64,000 nt of DNA from contig QYRS01000004.1 in NCBI GenBank assembly GCA_006503535.1, positions 496,001-560,000 on the forward strand, read 5' to 3'. Numbering within the stretch: position 1 is the first letter of the stretch; every line of letters begins with the position of its first letter. The notes under the pieces are model-generated. The model was given only the letters and a program-made list of their open reading frames with translations, did not search any database and was not told where the DNA came from. Of the stretch, positions 57,990-64,000 are shown in pieces. Source of the DNA: Arthrinium phaeospermum. Taxonomy: Eukaryota > Ascomycota > Sordariomycetes > Amphisphaeriales > Apiosporaceae. The position numbers and the translations under genes are program-made.

Positions 57990-59019
57990 TCATACATTCG
58001 TCTCGGCATTCCTCGTTTGACCCTGCTCAATCTTCAGCGAAAAGTCGACGTGCGACGTGCCCTGGTGAATAGAACTTGTCGAGATAATGTCGATATCTGT
58101 CGGGACGTAGGTTAGCATACTGATACCGAAGTGCGGTCAAATAGCACGAAAAAAGATGATACAGAGCCACTACTCCGCCTCGAGGCAAACCTACCATTGC
58201 ACACATAAGCCGTAACATTATCCTCGCGCAGCCCCCGCTGACCTCGAGCAGAAAGTGCTTCTGGCCCCGCCACCGCTCCCGCAGGCTGCGCGCCGCGACC
58301 TTGACCCCGTCCCCGGTGAAGTTGTCGAGCATGACGACGTCGGCGCCGGCCCCGATGGCCTCGTCGGCCTCGGCCTCGTCCCGCACCTCGACCTCGATCT
58401 TGAGCGCGAACCCACCGACGGACCGCGCCGCCGCCACCGCCTCGGCGATGCTGCCCCGGCTCCAGACGTGGTTGTCTTTCAGCATGATCATGGCGCTCAG
58501 GTCCATCCGGTGCGCGTCCGCCCCGCCCACCAGCATCCCGTACTTCTCCACGAGCCGGAACCCGGGCGTCGTCTTGCGCGTCCCCGCCAATATTCCCTTA
58601 TAGCCCGCCGCCCGGCACAGCGTCACCATCTTGCGGCTCTGGGTCGCGATGCCGGAGCAGCGCGCCAGCAGGTTCAGGCCGACGCGCTCAGCCAGCAGCA
58701 GCCCGCGCGCGGGGCCGGTCACGGTCGCCACCTTGGTCTTGGCGTTGGCGTCGTCGGAGACCTCGTCGCCTTCGGCCAGGTGCCACTCGACGGCGCAGCC
58801 GCACTGCGCGAAGATCTCGTCGAAGAAGGGCACGCCGGCCAGGACGCCGCGGCTCTTGCCCCAGAGCGTCGCGGTGCGGGCGTGCTCGCCGACGACGAAG
58901 CCGGCGTAGTCGAAGGACGGGGTGTCTTCGGCGAGCCAGGCGGTGATCTGGGCCTTCCAGCTCGGCGGGAGGAGGTGGGCGAGCGAGCCGCGCTGCGAGG
59001 GGATGGTGGTGTCGGTCAT
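57990..59019 (-). CDS. Nicotinate-nucleotide pyrophosphorylase (quinolinate phosphoribosyltransferase), one frameshift
   Basis: Converts quinolinate and PRPP to nicotinate mononucleotide, the joining step of de novo NAD synthesis (Bna6/NadC type), in the cytosol. Exons 59019-58195 and 58096-57990. The protein shows the QPRTase N-terminal alpha/beta sandwich, [15 protein letters not shown], the signature [26 protein letters not shown] with DNH following, [35 protein letters not shown], and after the intron [23 protein letters not shown]. The frame breaks after SGG at a five-base C run on the plus strand (58232-58236): one more base gives [12 protein letters not shown], the expected sequence, and makes the total 933 nt (310 aa). 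Length is then normal. Either a sequencing deletion or a loss-of-function allele; the first is likelier because losing this step usually makes cells depend on salvage. Confidence 0.9.
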
Positions 59020-59788
59020 GGTGGTGGTGGGGTTGTCGGTTGTACGGATGTTTGTGTCGGTTTGCTCGAGGTTGTTGCAGCTTCTGGGGTGCTGGGAGGT
59101 CGATTGCGTCGCTTGCTAATAAGTGTAAAAGGGTTCGATTCGTCCGGCTGGCGGGTTTATTAGGAATGGGTTTCGGAAAGGAGAGTCCGAGAAGAAGAGT
59201 CGCCTCGGTTAGAGAGTGCGAGAAATAAGTGAAACGATCCGCGGAAAGCTATCTTCAAAAGGCCCCCCCCCGCAATACTCTTAGCTGGGGTCCAACGTAT
59301 TTTGGTCAAGTGGGTTCGACAAACTGTATGCCGTAGATTAAGATTCGTAGAAACCTAGGTAAGAGTATTGAACATTGACAATTATTCCAATGATATTCTA
59401 TTAACGGTTGGAGCAGGATACTGACTGAAGTGAAGTATTTGACATCGTTTGCACTTGATTCGAGGGAAACTCGCTGCCAGTGTTGCGACGCAAGCGTGGA
59501 TGGTGGGGGTGCTGGCGGCAGAGAACGCGGGGTAGCAAGCATCTCGTCACCACTAACCCACTGAAGCTGGAGCTACTTACAGCACCTCAAAAACAGGGGT
59601 AGCTCCAGCTGCATAAAATTGGTGTTTACTTTATGAACATCACGGCCAGCAACGACAGACAAAGAACACTAATGCCGGAGGCATTCGACATTTGGGCGAA
59701 ATAAAGTCCATTGCGGCGCGCTGTTCTATCTGAATAACTAGGCGAGAAACACCTATCCCCAGCCCATACCCATCATACCCCGTCCCGT
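59020..59788. other. Intergenic region (0.77 kb)
   Basis: Promoter side of the QPRTase gene and 3' side of the FAD monooxygenase gene, both minus strand. No gene supported; contains a C8 run (59264-59271). Confidence 0.5.
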
Positions 59789-61194
59789 CTAGTAGCCCAG
59801 CTCCACCCGCGACACATCCTCCTCGAAGTGCCTATCGCGGCTCCGCCGGGTATACCACAGATACCAAGGAATCACCCACGTCCTGAGCCTGTGCCCGAGC
59901 CACCCGGACTCGGCCACCGAGCCGACGACGGCGCGGGACTCGTCGAACGCGGCGGCGATGCGCGGCTTGCGCAGCCGCTCGTACGCCTCGAAGGCCTCCT
60001 TGGGGTGGCCGCCCGGCATCCCTCTTTCCATCCACCGTGTCAGGCACCGCGAAAAGATGACCGTGTCCTCGAACACGATGCCCGTGCTCTCGCCCTGCGG
60101 CGGCATGGCGTGCGCGGCGTCGCCGAGGAGCATGCAGCGGTTGGTCGACCAGCGGCCGTCTTTGGAGAGGGTGAAGACGGGCCACCTGTTGGTTCGGGGG
60201 GTTAGTAGGTGTTGCTTTTCGAGTAAGACGGAGTGCATGCTTTCGAATAGGGGGTATGGGCAAGTTGGCAAGGCAGAAGGTAGACAACGGTTCCCCCAAG
60301 ATGCTTAGCTTACATATAGAAATCCTCAGCCATCTCAATGAGCGGCCGCACGCAGGCAATCTTCGCATCCCCAAACCGCCTTAGGATATCCGCCCGCGTC
60401 CCCTCGGCGTCGGCGCCCACCTGCCTCCACCCGTCGCGCCCGGTCCCGATGTCGGGCACCGCCATGAGCGCCCCGACGTAGACCGACTCCATCGCGCTGT
60501 CGTGGTAGCTCGTCAGCATGATGCCGCGCCGCGAGAAGTTGAGCGCGGTGCACTTGAAGTGCACCTCGAAATCTTTGGGCACTTTCGCGAAGCCGAACGC
60601 GTTGCACACGCCCGTGTACGTCTCCCGGCGCGCCGGGTCGACGTGCCGCAGGCGCGCGACCGAGTGGATGCCGTCGCAGCCCATCAGGAGGTCGGCGGTG
60701 CAGGTCCCGCCGTCCGCGAACGCGAGGGTGACGTCGTCGTCGGTCTCCCGGATGTCGACGGTGCGCTTGCCGCAGGTCAGCGTGATGTTCGCCCGTCGCT
60801 CGATGACCTCCAGCACGGCCTTGAGGCAGTCGCCGCGCGTGATGCGCAGGGCCTTGAAGGGCGGGTCGCCGATGCCCTTGCCCTCGGGCCCCGCGAAGTC
60901 GGACGCGGCCAGCTTGGTGGAGTGGATGTCGAAGACCTCTAGCTCGTCGATGTCTTTGCCGTAGTCCCGCTCGCGGATGACGTCGAAGACGCCCAGGTGG
61001 TCGAGCATGCGCAGCGCGTTGGGGGTGAGGTTGACCGCGCCGCCTATGGTGGCAGGGACCGGTCGGATCTCGAAGATCTGGATTTGGGGAACGGCATCTT
61101 GGGGCGCGAACTTGGTCAAGGCCAGGGCCGTAGTCAGGCCTGCGATGCCGCCTCCCAAGATGATGATTTTCAGTGGTTTCTTGTTGGTTGCCAT
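59789..61194 (-). CDS. FAD-dependent aromatic monooxygenase (salicylate hydroxylase-like, group A flavoprotein)
   Basis: Flavoprotein hydroxylase of 425 aa using NAD(P)H and oxygen on an aromatic substrate. Exons 61194-60314 and 60185-59789 (128-nt intron, junction in Met294). Seen: FAD dinucleotide motif ILGGGIAGL (Gly14-Gly19), an Arg-Gly-Asp segment RITRGDCLKAVL, GCDGIHS (DG motif, near 172) and the second FAD motif LLGDAAHAMPPQG (Gly315-Asp316). The ending FEAYERLRKPRI and a hydrophobic WLGHRLRTWVIPWYLWY tail are usual for the fungal group related to salicylate and 6-hydroxynicotinate hydroxylases. No signal peptide. The substrate is not determinable; being next to a QPRTase gene invites the idea of pyridine or aromatic-acid metabolism, but family members also serve secondary metabolism. 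Start ATG 61194. Confidence 0.92.
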
Positions 61195-63019
61195 ATTTTG
61201 TTCGTGTTGATTTGGTGAAGAGCTTGCGACGGGCTTCGGATCGAGCCAAGGGTTATAACAATTGGTAGACGTGGAATACAGTCAGGTCCGTGAGTCAACT
61301 GACGTTTTCCAGATCCGGCCGTCTGGATGATGCTATCTCGGTTATCTCGGTCCCTTGTCCGTGAGCGGTTTCACAACTGCTGTCACGATCGGACGCTGTA
61401 TGACAGGACGAGGTCGCACAACAACGGTGGGTGGCAGTGGCGGCCAAAATGGGTACTATAGCTGCGGTCTGGGCATGCGGGAATCTCGAAGCTGCATTGA
61501 AGGCATGTCGCACGGCTTCTTAAATTCACTGACGGGCCATCCGCCACGACGACAAACAGCACCGGTCCCGAATAGCGGTCCCAACTTCGGCCGTACACCG
61601 AATGGGGGATCAATATGCTGACGGAGTGGTGGGTCGTCTGTAGTAAGGATCAAGTTGCAGCAAGTTGCAGAGTAGCATGAAACAGCAACACGTGGAAGGG
61701 GAAAGTTTGTCACCGTGGGACGATGCATTGCATAGGACAAGAAGAGGCCAAGTCATATCACTCCCTGTGCCACCGACGTCGTGCACCGCGCGTTCGGATT
61801 CGCAACTAGGTAGGTGTTTCGCACGCCTCTCTTCTTATCTCCGCCCACGGAATCCCGCCTAGGTTCCTTGAACCAGCACATCTTGGTCGCTGGTACCTGC
61901 CATGCCAAATGACAGGTCGCGCGACGCTGATTAGATACTCGGCAACGGCCGGCATAGTGCCCGTCGACCTAGCCTAAAGCGCTGGGCCTTGAACCTGCGC
62001 CCACGTTTGTGGTCTGACGTCTCGGTCCCGAGAGCCTCTCGGGCGGGCGGGGCCAAAGGCAAACAAGCAACCGACATGCAGCACATTGAATCTTACAAGA
62101 TCTGAGTTGCGTGTGGTTGCTCTGGCACTCCCGAAACGTTGTAGTCTTCAAACCAGAATGTTGAGTAGCATCAGTGCTAGTTAGTACCTACGGGACTTAA
62201 AAGTCGTTTACGGCATCATACCGCATCACCTAACATGCGGCTCGGCTTCAGTAAACCCCCAAACCACGAATCCCGATATTTGGATGTCTTCGCTTGCAAT
62301 ACAACACAGTGCCTTCACGAACATAATCTAGGTACTCATTCTTTTCGGCCTGATCTGCTCGAGCCTACGTAATCAATCAGAGATATACGTAGTCTGCACG
62401 AGGTCAGCACCGGGTCACTTGTTAGACAAGCCCCGAACGCCAAGGCCGTGACGCCCCCGTCGGTGGCTTGCAGATTCGCTGGAACGGGACGTTTCCAAAT
62501 TCATGCATTCGTGTATTAGCTATGTGATTCGGTCTAGCTTGATCAGCCACCATCGCTGCCACGTTTTCTCTCATCGAAGAAGCAAAAAAGAACTGCTGTA
62601 GCAAACAACGTGGCTGTGGTATAGCAACTACTGAGTATTATAATACATTCGGTTACCCTTCTTTCCTTTTCCTTTGGGGCATGGATGTATACGCTGAGAT
62701 GAAATGGAGACGCGCGTCTCGGGGGTCCGGAAGTTGCATTTTGTCGCTGTTCAAGGGGCCTAGAGTGAGGAGGATGCCGATAGCTCCCCTGTTTCTTCGG
62801 ATGTTGTCTAGTAACAACCCGTGTGGAGATACACAGGATCAAGCAAGGGTGGCGGGCGGTTTACCGCCTTGCAGTGAAAAGCAGGCCTCGTAGTATGATG
62901 CCATGTCAAATACGCTTGGGTCACAGCAGCCAAAGCCAGATGCCTTCTCGTTGGGGAGTCGCGGCGGGAGTGCCTCCAAGTATTCGCCGAAAGCCTCTTA
63001 ACCAAGCGCACACGTGCCA
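61195..63019. other. Intergenic region (1.8 kb)
   Basis: Between the FAD monooxygenase and F-box-like genes, both on the minus strand. I see no coherent gene, RNA or repeat; the short frames are not protein-like. Confidence 0.5.
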
Positions 63020-63775
63020 CTATGTCCCCCCTTGCTGTCTCAGCTTTCCGTCGATAAACTCAAGCAACGCCGCGATATCCTTAGCATCGCCCCCTTCGGC
63101 GAGTTTCCCGCGCCAGTGTGTAGTCGTGAACCGCTCCCACAGCGGCGGCTTCCACGTGTCACGCGTATAGCGATCCCTTTCTGGGTCCGGGTAGACGGGC
63201 GTCAAGGGCGTGAGGAGGTTGCCTGCAGCCCCGTAGACGGGCACCGGCCAGTAGAATTCCCGGGTCCCCAGGAAGCCGACGCGTCCTCCGTCGCGCCGCA
63301 GCAGGAAGGCCGCCGTGGCCCATTGTTCGTGGTCGAGGGCCACCATGAGCCCGGACTTGGCGAGGCGGAGACAGGCGGACAGCCCTCCTCCCGGGGGCTC
63401 GTTGAGCTGTCTCATGCGGGTCTCAACTTCACGGCGGGCCCTGCCTTGGTATTTCTCGAGCATGCCGCCCTTGAACTTGCCGCGCTCGAACTTGCCGGCC
63501 TCGAGCGTGAAGAGGGCCGAGGCGGGCGTGCCGAGAGAGGCGGCACTGATCTTGGTTAGATCGCCCGTCCTGAGGAGCTTGTACAGGTAGCGGTTGTTGC
63601 CGTGCTTGTCTGGCACCTTCTCCAGGTCCTTCACGAGGAAGAGGTACAGTTTGTAGCAGGTCAGCATGAGCTTAAATTGCTCGGCGCAGTCGAGGTGGCC
63701 GGTGATCACGAGCAGAAGCTCGTCTGGCAGGACGCCCAAACGGCCGGCTTGGTTTCTCTGGGTGACCGCCATCAT
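63020..63775 (-). CDS. F-box-like domain protein
   Basis: Intronless 251-aa protein. The N terminus MMAVTQRNQAGRLGVLPDELLLVITGHLDCAEQ continues with FKLMLTCYKLYLFL, matching the F-box pattern (LPDELLLxIxxxL ... L.L.C..LY), residues about 14-50. The rest, including LRLAKSGLMVALDHEQWAT and LLTPLTPVYPDPERDRYT, has no domain I recognise. F-box proteins usually recruit substrates to SCF ubiquitin ligases. I chose ATG 63775; the upstream in-frame extension begins at a TTG and is not credible. An ankyrin-like reading of the C-terminal half was considered but not supported. Acts probably in cytosol or nucleus. Confidence 0.72.
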   Translation of the reverse strand: MMAVTQRNQAGRLGVLPDELLLVITGHLDCAEQFKLMLTCYKLYLFLVKDLEKVPDKHGNNRYLYKLLRTGDLTKISAASLGTPASALFTLEAGKFERGKFKGGMLEKYQGRARREVETRMRQLNEPPGGGLSACLRLAKSGLMVALDHEQWATAAFLLRRDGGRVGFLGTREFYWPVPVYGAAGNLLTPLTPVYPDPERDRYTRDTWKPPLWERFTTTHWRGKLAEGGDAKDIAALLEFIDGKLRQQGGT

Positions 63776-64000
63776 TGGGGTGTTGCCCTCAGCTACAGGG
63801 CCGGGTGCTGGAGAAGGTTCGAGCAAGGTCCGGCAAAGTCTTTTGGCGGATTGAACGTGAGGCGAATGTCGATACTATCGAGGAATGCGAGAAGGGCGTT
63901 TGGTTATCTTATTTTGATGTTTCGTTGCGATGTTGGTACTGATTCAATTTGCAGAAAGAAAGGTCTCCGTCGGGTTCCACGATATCAATGATGTTGCGAT
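63776..64000. other. Upstream region of the F-box-like gene, window end
   Basis: Only 225 bp. It should contain the leader or promoter of the F-box-like gene; no other feature is seen. Confidence 0.45.

Noticed and set aside
63776..63826. N-terminal extension of the F-box-like protein from 63826
   Set aside because: The extension starts at TTG; the first ATG in frame is at 63775.
1..64000. CRISPR arrays, prokaryotic operons or riboswitches
   Set aside because: No regularly spaced repeats are seen, and the genes are spliced and eukaryotic.

Overview
The window looks like nuclear DNA of a filamentous ascomycete (Pezizomycotina, most likely Sordariomycetes; the species cannot be named from the sequence alone). 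The reasons are short GT-AG introns (about 50-190 nt) with CTAAC/CTGAC-like branch points, GC-rich third codon positions, gene spacing of kilobases, and typical fungal families: a DUR3 urea permease, a Dal5-type permease, a rhodopsin-fold (PTH11-like) membrane protein, a hyphal GT2 polysaccharide synthase, an Och1-like GT32 and a copper amine oxidase. I can support 15 protein genes plus one weak ORF and one weak relic, one tRNA-Val(AAC), one AT-rich hAT-like MITE, several simple-sequence tracts and some regulatory sites.

Layout. 0-11 kb: a transport and catabolism block. It holds the 3' part of a urea permease gene (53-2336 +), a Dal5/ACS-type MFS permease (2872-4566 -) divergent from an intracellular GH105 unsaturated rhamnogalacturonyl hydrolase (5577-6698 +), tRNA-Val (6915-6988 +) and a second, complete urea permease (8708-11055 +). 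12-25 kb: an SDR oxidoreductase (12006-12994 -), a rhodopsin-domain membrane protein (17229-18655 +) and a two-domain fasciclin protein with a probable GPI signal (23679-25239 -), separated by long gene-free stretches. 25-43 kb: mostly non-coding, with a type II membrane-anchored GH16 glucanase (31691-33246 +) and a GT2 polysaccharide synthase (40286-43159 +) whose leader probably carries a 516-nt intron. 44-49 kb: a mitochondrial-type acyl-CoA synthetase (44055-46246 -) and a GT32 glycosyltransferase (47444-48642 -). 50-52.5 kb: the MITE and a small cysteine-rich gene (52121-52462 +). 55-64 kb: copper amine oxidase (55186-57640 +), quinolinate phosphoribosyltransferase (57990-59019 -), an FAD monooxygenase (59789-61194 -) and an F-box-like protein (63020-63775 -).

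How the genes may work together. The most suggestive arrangement is the divergent pair of an ACS-family permease and a signal-peptide-less GH105 enzyme. GH105 acts on short unsaturated pectin oligosaccharides, and a cytosolic enzyme needs an importer. Two urea permease paralogs flank this pair. GT2, GH16, GT32 and FAS1 are cell-wall or surface proteins scattered over the middle of the window. Amine oxidase, QPRTase and the monooxygenase form a loose redox/NAD neighbourhood without proof of a shared pathway.

Caution for users. Three genes (first urea permease, GT32, QPRTase) each carry one frameshift. Each is explained by one base missing from a short C or G run, and in each the downstream frame, introns and stop are otherwise intact. 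This pattern fits systematic homopolymer under-calling better than three independent pseudogenes, but only reads or a second assembly can decide.
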